Origin: JAEZAA01 sp964514485
Lineage (GTDB): Bacteria; Pseudomonadota; Gammaproteobacteria; Pseudomonadales; Oleiphilaceae
Reading direction: 5' to 3'
NCBI GenBank assembly: GCA_964514485.1
Contig: CAZEWG010000095.1
Span: 1-5,660, forward strand
Length of the DNA stretch: 5,660 nt
Shown here: positions 1-5,660 of the stretch, one piece after another
Numbering within the stretch: position 1 is the stretch's first letter
How the letters are laid out: every line of letters starts with the position of its first letter
Program-made: the position numbers and the translations under genes
Notes under the pieces: generated by a model
Database searches by the model: none
Seen by the model: only the letters and a program-made list of their open reading frames with translations
What the model was told of the DNA's origin: nothing

Positions 1-2623
1 CTATTACATGTCGCCGGAAGATCCCGTTCCCCGGTTTTTCTCCTTCCTGCTGGCCTTTATGGCATCCATGCTGGGCGTGGTGCTCTCGGGCAACTTGATT
101 CAATTAGTGGTCTTCTGGGAACTGACCAGTGTCACCTCGTTTCTGTTGATCGGTTACTGGCACCACCGGGTCGATGCCCGCCGTGGCGCGCGCATGGCAT
201 TTACCATCACCGGTGCCGGGGGGCTGTGCCTGCTGGCTGGTGTGTTGCTGATTGGAAACATTGTCGGCAGTTACGACCTGGATGTGGTGTTGGCGTCCGG
301 GGATCTGCTGCGTAATCACGACTGGTACCTGGCGGTGCTGATCCTGGTAGGACTGGGGGCGTTGACGAAAAGCGCCCAGTTCCCATTCCACTTCTGGCTG
401 CCCCATGCCATGGCGGCGCCAACCCCGGTTTCTTCCTACCTGCACTCCGCCACCATGGTGAAAGCCGGGGTGTTCCTGCTGATGCGCCTGTCGCCGGTGC
501 TGTCCGGCACGCCTGAATGGGTGTGGCTGGTTGCCGGAGCAGGGGTGTGTACCATGCTGATCGGCTCTTTCTTCGCCATTTTTCAGCATGATTTGAAAGG
601 CCTGCTGGCCTATTCCACCATCAGTCACCTGGGCCTGATTACCGTGCTGCTGGGGATTGGCACGCCGCTGAGTATTACTGCGGCCATTTTCCATACCATC
701 AACCACGCGATCTTTAAGGCCTCTCTGTTCATGGCGGCGGGCATCATTGACCACGAGTCGGAAACCCGCGATATCCGGGTGCTCAGTGGTCTTCACAAGA
801 TGATTCCCATCACCGCCACCCTGGCGATTGTGGCCAGTGCCTCCATGGCCGGTGTCCCGCTGTTGAACGGCTTTTTGTCCAAGGAGATGTTCTTCGCCGA
901 AACCGTCCTGGTGGGTGGCTCCGAAAACTGGTGGATGTCCTGGGCCGCGTTGGCCATGGGGATCTTCAGCGTGACCTATTCACTGCGTTTTATCAGTGTG
1001 TTCTTTGGGCCGAAAGCGGAAAACCTGCCGAAAATACCCCATGAGCCGCCTCACTGGATGCGCTTTCCAGTGGAGTTTCTGGTCTTGCTCTGTCTGGTGG
1101 TCGGCGTGGTGCCAAGCCTCAGCGTAGAACCCTTGTTGCACAGTGCTATCGTGGCCTTGTTGGGAGATAACGCGCCCGAGTTCGACCTAACCCTCTGGCA
1201 CGGCTTCAATTTGCCCTTGATGATGAGTATCGCGGCTTTTGTGGTCGGGGTAACGTTGTATGTGGTGCTGCGGCGGTTCTTCGACCTGAATAACCGTAGC
1301 CAGGTACCACTGCTGCATCCCATCAGCGGGGCCAAGATGTTCGAAAGCGGTCTTCAGCGTTTGGTGATGGTGACCGAAACGCTGATCCGGTGGTTCGGAA
1401 CCCGTCATTTACAGCCCCAGTTGCTGATGATCATGCTGGGCTTGCTCGCGGCTCTCCTATGGCTCGTTGCCTTTATGCCGGGTATGGAGCTTAAAGCGCC
1501 GACTGAACTGGACCCCTGGTTTGCACTGGTGTGGTTGATCGGCATGGTCTGCGCCATTGCTGCGGCTTGGAGCGCCAAGTATCACCGCTTGGCGGCGCTG
1601 GTTCTGATTGGCGGTACCGGTATTGTTGTGAGTATGACCTTTTTGTGGCTGTCCGCGCCGGACTTGGCACTCACCCAGTTGATGGTGGAGACGGTCACAA
1701 CGGTCTTGATCTTGCTGGGGCTGCGCTGGCTGCCGCCGCGTTTGACCCCCGAGGAGCTAAATCTACAGGAGCGCCGCCGAATTCAGTTGCGGCGTTTGCG
1801 TGATTTTGCCATTGCCGTGGCCTGTGGCCTGGCAATGGCGGGAGTCAGTCTGGTAGCGCTGCTGCGACCCGGCAGCCAGAGTATCTCCGATTTCTTCCTG
1901 CTGAAATCCCTGCCCGAAGGGGGCGGCACCAACGTGGTGAACGTCCTGTTGGTGGATTTCCGGGGCTTTGATACCTTTGGCGAAATCACCGTGTTGGCCA
2001 TTGTGGCGCTGACGGTGTTTGCCCTGTTACGCCGCTTCCGGCCGGCACCGGAGAGCAGGGAGATTCCCGCCCAGCAGGCCAATGAAATCGATCCGGCCAC
2101 CCAGCAGACCGTTCTGGAGCATGTGACCCATGGCTACTTGCAGATGCCGGCGGTTTACTTGCGTTTTCTGCTGCCGTTTATGGGCATGGTCGCCGCTTAC
2201 TTCTTCATGCGGGGCCATAACCTCCCCGGCGGTGGCTTCGTGGCGGGGCTGGTGTTCTCCACCGCCATCATCATGCAGTACATGATTGGCGGCACCTTGT
2301 GGGTAGAGTCGCGGCTACGTATGCAACCCTACAAGTGGATTGCCTGGGGACTGCTGGTGGCTGGCGGTACGGGCCTGGGCGCCTGGCTGCTGGGATATCC
2401 GTTCCTGACCAGTCATACCGCCCATGTGGAGCTGCCGATTTTGGGTGAGCTGCATGTGCCCAGCGCCTTTATGTTCGACCTGGGCGTGTTCATGGTGGTG
2501 GTGGGCGCCACCATGCTGATTCTGGTGGCGATTTCTCACCAGACCCTGCGGGGGCATCGTCAGGCTGCCGGGCTCACGGCGGAGGCGAGTGCGGATGTAT
2601 CTTTATCGAGGAGCAATAACTGA
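1..2623 (+). CDS. mrpA: Mrp-type cation/proton antiporter subunit A with fused MrpB domain (PhaAB), N-terminus missing
   Basis: Largest subunit of the Mrp antiporter, an inner-membrane protein exchanging cytoplasmic Na+ or K+ for protons. The frame is open to the window edge (codons from base 2), so the ATG at 8 is probably internal; about 100 residues seem to be missing. Counting that Met as 1, residues 1-420 are the complex I NuoL-like antiporter domain: E38 in VFWELTS, K121 in LTKSAQFPFHFWLP, H146, K197 in HDLKGLLAYSTISHLG, K238 and K292 in NGFLSKE, all typical proton-path residues. Residues about 421-470 are a polar, partly amphipathic segment before further membrane helices. Residues 500-575 (APDLALTQLMVETVTT) and 600-676 (DFRGFDTFGEITVLA) match the MbhD- and MbhE-like MrpA C-terminus. 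After a hydrophilic linker (677-712), residues 713-845 form an MrpB (MnhB) domain with RGHNLPGGGF at 735-744. The A/B fusion marks a group 2 system. It overlaps mrpC by one base. Family assignment is very secure; the ion is unknown. Confidence 0.97.
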   Translation, partial: YYMSPEDPVPRFFSFLLAFMASMLGVVLSGNLIQLVVFWELTSVTSFLLIGYWHHRVDARRGARMAFTITGAGGLCLLAGVLLIGNIVGSYDLDVVLASGDLLRNHDWYLAVLILVGLGALTKSAQFPFHFWLPHAMAAPTPVSSYLHSATMVKAGVFLLMRLSPVLSGTPEWVWLVAGAGVCTMLIGSFFAIFQHDLKGLLAYSTISHLGLITVLLGIGTPLSITAAIFHTINHAIFKASLFMAAGIIDHESETRDIRVLSGLHKMIPITATLAIVASASMAGVPLLNGFLSKEMFFAETVLVGGSENWWMSWAALAMGIFSVTYSLRFISVFFGPKAENLPKIPHEPPHWMRFPVEFLVLLCLVVGVVPSLSVEPLLHSAIVALLGDNAPEFDLTLWHGFNLPLMMSIAAFVVGVTLYVVLRRFFDLNNRSQVPLLHPISGAKMFESGLQRLVMVTETLIRWFGTRHLQPQLLMIMLGLLAALLWLVAFMPGMELKAPTELDPWFALVWLIGMVCAIAAAWSAKYHRLAALVLIGGTGIVVSMTFLWLSAPDLALTQLMVETVTTVLILLGLRWLPPRLTPEELNLQERRRIQLRRLRDFAIAVACGLAMAGVSLVALLRPGSQSISDFFLLKSLPEGGGTNVVNVLLVDFRGFDTFGEITVLAIVALTVFALLRRFRPAPESREIPAQQANEIDPATQQTVLEHVTHGYLQMPAVYLRFLLPFMGMVAAYFFMRGHNLPGGGFVAGLVFSTAIIMQYMIGGTLWVESRLRMQPYKWIAWGLLVAGGTGLGAWLLGYPFLTSHTAHVELPILGELHVPSAFMFDLGVFMVVVGATMLILVAISHQTLRGHRQAAGLTAEASADVSLSRSNN

Positions 2624-2625
2624 TG
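2608..2625 (+). promoter_or_regulatory. Shine-Dalgarno and TGATG start/stop junction for mrpC
   Basis: GAGGAG at 2608-2613 lies 9 bases before the mrpC ATG at 2623. The mrpA stop TGA (2621-2623) shares its A with this ATG. A TAA at 2617-2619, in the mrpC frame, leaves no ATG start upstream, so this site fixes the mrpC start. The overlap suggests translational coupling (inference). Confidence 0.85.
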
Positions 2626-2967
2626 GAAGTTGTCATCGCCGTTGCCATTGGTGTTCTGTTCGGCTCTGGAGTCTGGTTGATCCTGAGGCCGCGCTCCTTC
2701 CAGGTGCTGACCGGGCTGCTGCTGATGTCCTACGCGGTCAACTTGTTCATCTTCAGCATGGGGCTGCTGGCCATTAACAAGCCACCCCTGGTTCTGGAAC
2801 CGGGCATGCCTGACCCGGCCAGCTATGCCGACCCGCTACCCCAGGCGTTGGTACTCACCGCGATTGTGATTGGCTTTGCCACCACGGCCCTGTACCTGGT
2901 GCTGATGATGGGCTCTCGCGGGCTCACCGGCACTGACCACGTCGATGGACGGGAGCCGAATCAATGA
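2623..2967 (+). CDS. mrpC: Mrp-type cation/proton antiporter subunit C (NuoK-like)
   Basis: Small inner-membrane subunit of 114 residues, the usual MrpC/PhaC length, homologous to NuoK of complex I. In known Mrp structures it sits between the C-terminal part of MrpA and MrpD and helps connect the proton-conducting modules. Three hydrophobic segments are visible, about residues 3-22, 27-50 and 74-97. Family signatures are GLLLMSYAVNLFIF (31-44, with N40) and DPLPQALVLTAIVIGFA (70-86), the hallmark of MrpC, containing T79. The short polar tail (DGREPNQ) carries the ribosome binding site of mrpD in its coding sequence. It overlaps mrpA by 1 base and mrpD by 4. Nothing is missing or disrupted, and the order A-C-D is standard for the operon. 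Confidence 0.97.
   Translation: MEVVIAVAIGVLFGSGVWLILRPRSFQVLTGLLLMSYAVNLFIFSMGLLAINKPPLVLEPGMPDPASYADPLPQALVLTAIVIGFATTALYLVLMMGSRGLTGTDHVDGREPNQ
2951..2966 (+). promoter_or_regulatory. Shine-Dalgarno for mrpD inside the end of mrpC
   Basis: GGGAG at 2951-2955 is 8 bases before the mrpD ATG at 2964. The start overlaps the mrpC stop as ATGA, which supports this start and suggests coupled translation. Confidence 0.75.
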
Positions 2968-4574
2968 GTTTGAGCTGGAGCCAACAGCTGATCCTGGTGC
3001 CGGTCCTGTTACCGTTGTTCTGTGGAGCAGTACTGATCCTGATTAATGAAAGCCGCCATCAGCTGAAGTTCGCCCTGAACTTCGGCTCGGTGCTGCTGCT
3101 ACTGGTCACCGCCATCACCCTGATGTGGCAGACCGACAGTGGCCGCTGGCCGGAGGGCCTTGGGGTTTATCTGGCGGCCAACTGGAGTGCCCCGTTCGGA
3201 ATTGCGCTGGTGGTGGACCGGCTGGCGGCGCTGATGCTGCTGCTCACCGCAGCTCTGGCGACCTGCGCGCTGCTCTACTCGCTGAAGCGCTGGGGGCGGA
3301 TCGGGGTGCATTTTCACTCCCTGTTCCAGTTCATGCTGATGGGGCTCAATGGCGCCTTCCTGACCCACGACCTGTTCAACCTGTTCGTGTTCTTCGAAGT
3401 CATGCTGGCGGCGTCCTACGGGCTGCTGCTGCATGGCTACAACGTCAACCGTATCCGGGCGGGCATGCAGTTCGTGGCGATCAACCTGGTCGCTTCACTG
3501 CTGTTTCTGATCGGCGTGGCGCTGATCTACGCCAATACCGGCACCCTGAATATGGCCGATGTCGCCGCCCGAGTCGCGGCAATGGATGCCGCCGAGCTTG
3601 GCATGCTGCAAGTGGGCATGGTGGCGTTAGTGATGGTGTTTCTGGTCAAGAGCGCCATGTGGCCGTTTGGATTTTGGTTGCCCACCACCTATTCGGCGGC
3701 GTCTCCGCCGGTGGCGGCAATGTTCGTGCTGATGACTAAAGTCGGGATCTATACCACGCTGCGGGTTTGGTCGCTGGTGTTTTCCGACGACGCCGGCGCC
3801 AGTGCCGGATTTGGACTGGAACTGTTGTTCTGGGGCGGGATCGTCACCATCGTCTTCGGCGCCATCGGCATGCTGGCCAGTGAGGTGCATGGGCAGCTGG
3901 CCGGTTATTCCGCCATTGTCTCATCGGGAACCTTACTGGCGGCGATTGGCTATGGCTTGGACCCGCTGGTACCGGCCTTGCTGTTTTATCTGGTCAGCTC
4001 GACGCTTGCCGTAGCGGCCTTTATGCTGCTGATTGAGCTGATCGACCGGAGCCGCAACCCGATTCAGGCCATGCTGGAGCTGACCAAAGAGGCCTTTGAG
4101 TTCGAGGAGGCGCCGGATCAGCCCGTGGGCGTGGGCATTCCCGCGGCCGTGGCGTTTTTGGGCTTGTCCTTTGCAGGCATTGCCCTGGTGATCGCGGGCT
4201 TGCCGCCCCTGTCTGGCTTTATCGCCAAGTTCAGCATGTTCCATACGATCATCGGTGGTGACGGGGCAGGCTTCGGTGCTGCGGGCATTACCTTCATCGC
4301 CGTGGTGATTCTGGCTGGACTGGCCACCATTATTTCGCTCATTACCTATGGGATCCGTACCTTCTGGAGCAGCGGCATGGTGCCTGCCCGCTTGCACGTC
4401 ACGGAGGTGATTCCCATCGGTGCTCTGCTGTTGGCCTGTGTGCTGTTAACCCTGTACGCCAGTCCGGTGCTTTCCTACCTGGAGCGTACCGGTGCCGAGC
4501 TGCAGCAGCCTGGACTGTACATTGAAGGGGTGCTGTCGGCGCCCGTCGTTGAATCCCAGGGAGGACAGCAATGA
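2964..4574 (+). CDS. mrpD: Mrp-type cation/proton antiporter subunit D (NuoM/N-like)
   Basis: Second complex I-like antiporter subunit (proton-conducting membrane transporter family), 536 residues, polytopic in the inner membrane. The proton-path residues expected from NuoL/M/N homology are present: E145 in LFNLFVFFEVMLAASYG, K229 in FLVKSAMWPFGFWLP, K259 in VLMTKVGIYTTLR and K422 in LSGFIAKFSMF. The TYSAASPPVAAMF stretch (242-254) is the MrpD counterpart of the PTPVSSYLH segment in MrpA. An acidic loop at about 370-385 (LELTKEAFEFEEAPDQ) precedes the later helices; a charged loop here is common in PhaD-type proteins. The C-terminal tail (from about 503) is polar and ends in ESQGGQQ, encoded by the DNA that holds the mrpE ribosome binding site. 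Overlaps mrpC and mrpE by 4 bases each. Length and motifs indicate an intact gene; NuoM/N or hydrogenase-type paralogues are excluded by the surrounding mrpC, E, F and G. Confidence 0.97.
   Translation: MSLSWSQQLILVPVLLPLFCGAVLILINESRHQLKFALNFGSVLLLLVTAITLMWQTDSGRWPEGLGVYLAANWSAPFGIALVVDRLAALMLLLTAALATCALLYSLKRWGRIGVHFHSLFQFMLMGLNGAFLTHDLFNLFVFFEVMLAASYGLLLHGYNVNRIRAGMQFVAINLVASLLFLIGVALIYANTGTLNMADVAARVAAMDAAELGMLQVGMVALVMVFLVKSAMWPFGFWLPTTYSAASPPVAAMFVLMTKVGIYTTLRVWSLVFSDDAGASAGFGLELLFWGGIVTIVFGAIGMLASEVHGQLAGYSAIVSSGTLLAAIGYGLDPLVPALLFYLVSSTLAVAAFMLLIELIDRSRNPIQAMLELTKEAFEFEEAPDQPVGVGIPAAVAFLGLSFAGIALVIAGLPPLSGFIAKFSMFHTIIGGDGAGFGAAGITFIAVVILAGLATIISLITYGIRTFWSSGMVPARLHVTEVIPIGALLLACVLLTLYASPVLSYLERTGAELQQPGLYIEGVLSAPVVESQGGQQ
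4558..4573 (+). promoter_or_regulatory. Shine-Dalgarno for mrpE inside the end of mrpD
   Basis: AGGGAGGA at 4558-4565 (core GGAGG 4560-4564) is 6 bases before the mrpE ATG at 4571. ATGA overlaps the mrpD stop. Confidence 0.85.
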
Positions 4575-5083
4575 CTCTGAAGCGATGGCTGCCCCTGCCG
4601 ATTACCTCGGTCGCCTTGTTTATCACCTGGCTTTTGTTGAACCAGACCTTTGCGCCGGCCCATATTCTATTGGGGCTTTTTCTGGCGCTGGGCCTGCCGC
4701 TGCTGGCGCGCCCCCTGCAACCGTTGGGCGATCCCCGGATCTATCGACCCTGGGCGCTGGTGCGCCTGCTGGCCGGCGCCTTTGTGGAAATCGTCCGTTC
4801 CAGTTTCAACGTCGGCCGTATCATCCTGTTTGTTAAAGCCAAGGATGTGAGGTCGCAGTTTATCCGGATTCCCCTGGATCTAAAGGACCCCTACGGGCTG
4901 GCCTTGCTGTCCTGTCTGATCAACTCCACGCCAGGTACGGTCTGGGTGGAGATCCTGCCGGATGGGCACGAGCTGGCGTTGCACGTGTTCGACCTCCATG
5001 ACGAGCAGTGGTGGATCAACACCATCAAAACCCAATACGAGCAGCCCATCATCGAGATTTTTGAGGGGAGGAAGGTGTCATGA
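4571..5083 (+). CDS. mrpE: Mrp-type cation/proton antiporter subunit E
   Basis: MrpE/PhaE/MnhE family, 170 residues, a usual length. This subunit has no counterpart in respiratory complex I; in Mrp structures it packs with the MrpA C-terminus, F and G in the region thought to handle the cation. The N-terminal half is hydrophobic (about residues 8-24, 29-47 and 61-83), with a Pro/Arg-rich break at 47-60. The C-terminal half is a soluble domain, probably cytoplasmic, with family marks: the segment FVEIVRSSFNVGRIIL (71-86), LINSTPGTVWVEI (116-128, N118, P121, G122) and ELALHVFDLHDEQWW (134-148, H138, D141). The start is fixed by a strong Shine-Dalgarno and the ATGA overlap with mrpD; it overlaps mrpF in the same way. 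Intact. Confidence 0.96.
   Translation: MTLKRWLPLPITSVALFITWLLLNQTFAPAHILLGLFLALGLPLLARPLQPLGDPRIYRPWALVRLLAGAFVEIVRSSFNVGRIILFVKAKDVRSQFIRIPLDLKDPYGLALLSCLINSTPGTVWVEILPDGHELALHVFDLHDEQWWINTIKTQYEQPIIEIFEGRKVS
5064..5082 (+). promoter_or_regulatory. Shine-Dalgarno for mrpF inside the end of mrpE
   Basis: A purine run at 5063-5075 includes GGAGG at 5067-5071, 8 bases before the mrpF ATG at 5080. ATGA overlaps the mrpE stop. Confidence 0.85.
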
Positions 5084-5358
5084 CAGCCCTGCTGACTTTT
5101 TCCATGAACTTCATTCTGGTCTGCGTCATCCTCGCCATGCTGTGCTGCACGGTCCGCCTGTTGCTGGGCCCGGCGGCTCAAGACCGGGCCCTGGCCCTGG
5201 ATACGCTGTGGATGTGCGGCATGCTGCTGGCCCTGGTGCTTGGCATCCGGTTTGGCAGCGAGATCTACTTTGAAGCCGCCATGCTGATCGCCCTGACCAG
5301 CTTCGTCTCCACGGTGGCGCTGGCGAAGTTCCTGTTGAGGGGGGAGGTGGTCGAATGA
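5080..5358 (+). CDS. mrpF: Mrp-type cation/proton antiporter subunit F
   Basis: MrpF/PhaF/MnhF family, 92 residues, the normal size. It is a small inner-membrane subunit with three predicted helices (about residues 5-28, 38-56 and 62-86). The family signature lies in the first loop: R26 followed by GPAAQDRALALDTL (30-43), with the conserved G30-P31, D35-R36 and D41. The second loop, RFGSEIYFEAAMLIAL (57-72), is also typical. In known complexes it lies beside MrpG and the MrpA C-terminal part. It was once considered a cholate-efflux related protein in Bacillus (family knowledge), but in this operon its role is as an antiporter subunit. Overlaps mrpE and mrpG by 4 bases each. Intact. Confidence 0.96.
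   Translation: MTALLTFSMNFILVCVILAMLCCTVRLLLGPAAQDRALALDTLWMCGMLLALVLGIRFGSEIYFEAAMLIALTSFVSTVALAKFLLRGEVVE
5341..5357 (+). promoter_or_regulatory. Shine-Dalgarno for mrpG inside the end of mrpF
   Basis: GGGGAGGTGG at 5341-5350 (GGAGGT 5343-5348) is about 6 bases before the mrpG ATG at 5355, a near-consensus site. ATGA overlaps the mrpF stop and decides the mrpG start. Confidence 0.85.
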
Positions 5359-5660
5359 ACGAAATTGCCGATCTGCCCCTGTGGGCAGCCCTGCCGGTCA
5401 GTCTGCTGTTACTGCTGGGCGGGGTTATTATTTTTACCGGCGCCTTCGGGCTGATGCGCCTGCCGAACTTCTACCAGCGTATCCATGGCCCGGCCATCAC
5501 CATCACCCTGGGCGCCGGCTGCGTGCTGATCGCCTCGATGATCTTCTTCTCGGCGACCCAGTCCCGTCCGGTGATCCACGAGCTGCTGATTACGCTGTTC
5601 GTGCTGATGACTGCACCCGTGGTGTCCATGATGCTCACCCGTGCGGCGGTCTACCGCGAT
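5355..5660 (+). CDS. mrpG: Mrp-type cation/proton antiporter subunit G, C-terminus cut by window end
   Basis: MrpG/PhaG/MnhG family, last subunit of the operon. I translated 102 codons from the ATG at 5355 with no stop before the window edge. Family members are usually a little over 100 residues, so only a short tail is probably missing. Three hydrophobic segments are visible (about residues 12-33, 48-66 and 77-98). Signatures are FTGAFGLMRLPNFYQRIHGP (27-46) and RPVIHELLITLFVLMTAPV (71-89, with H75, E76 and P88), both characteristic of MrpG. The stretch after RIHGP reads AITITLG, whereas many relatives have HAPTKATTLG or HAPTLGTTLG there, from memory; this looks like ordinary divergence. It overlaps mrpF by 4 bases. 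No terminator is in view, so what follows is unknown. Confidence 0.95.
   Translation, partial: MNEIADLPLWAALPVSLLLLLGGVIIFTGAFGLMRLPNFYQRIHGPAITITLGAGCVLIASMIFFSATQSRPVIHELLITLFVLMTAPVVSMMLTRAAVYRD

Noticed and set aside
8..10. The ATG at base 8 as the true start of mrpA
   Set aside because: The frame is open upstream to the window edge, the first helices and about 100 residues of the family would be lacking, and the codons just before (Tyr-Tyr) fit the conserved stretch of MrpA ahead of SPE.
104..796. A 230-codon open frame on the minus strand opposite mrpA
   Set aside because: Its product is rich in Gln, His, Arg and Gly with no domain resemblance, as expected for the antisense of a GC-rich membrane-protein gene. 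The + strand frame is a clear mrpA.
2589..2777. Small + frame spanning the mrpA/mrpC junction
   Set aside because: Reads through mrpC out of frame; the product is not family-like and mrpC has a better Shine-Dalgarno and motifs.
3065..3110. CTG/GCTG-rich runs resembling short repeats
   Set aside because: They are leucine codons in transmembrane helices (CTGCTGCTACTG and similar) scattered through all the genes, not an organised repeat.
3125..3739. A 204-codon + strand frame inside mrpD
   Set aside because: Out-of-frame reading of mrpD giving a Gly/Arg/Ala-rich product with no recognisable motif, while the mrpD frame is full of family signatures.
3933..4397. A 154-codon minus-strand frame opposite mrpD
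   Set aside because: Low-complexity Gln/Gly/His/Arg composition typical of antisense shadows; no supporting motif.

Overview
The window is a tightly packed stretch of one operon on the + strand. It encodes a multisubunit cation/proton antiporter of the Mrp type (also called Pha, Mnh or Sha; CPA3 family). The gene order is mrpA (carrying a fused MrpB domain), mrpC, mrpD, mrpE, mrpF, mrpG. The fused A/B subunit and six-gene layout are those of a group 2 (PhaAB-CDEFG) system, the form common in Proteobacteria; group 1 systems have separate mrpA and mrpB. The proteins and moderately high GC (roughly 60% by eye) suggest a gammaproteobacterium, possibly a marine or salt-tolerant one. That taxonomic guess is an inference from protein style only.

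Layout: 1-2623 is the mrpA/B fusion, lacking its N-terminus, which lies upstream of the window. Then come mrpC (2623-2967), mrpD (2964-4574), mrpE (4571-5083), mrpF (5080-5358) and mrpG (5355 to beyond 5660, lacking its extreme C-terminus). There is no intergenic DNA. The first junction is a TGATG (1-base overlap) and the other four are ATGA (4-base overlaps), each with a clear Shine-Dalgarno sequence inside the end of the preceding gene. No promoter, terminator, RNA gene, mobile element, CRISPR array or notable repeat is visible, and there is no gene-free stretch to describe.

How the genes work together: MrpA and MrpD are homologous to the antiporter-like subunits of respiratory complex I (NuoL/M/N), and MrpC to NuoK. 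Known structures place MrpE, F, G and the B domain with the C-terminal part of MrpA in the same inner-membrane complex. The assembly uses the proton motive force to expel Na+ (K+ in some group 2 systems), supporting pH homeostasis and tolerance of salt or alkali. The charged residues expected for the proton pathways of both MrpA and MrpD are present, so the system looks functional. Which cation it exports cannot be read from this sequence. I see no previously undescribed system here; the findings are modest.
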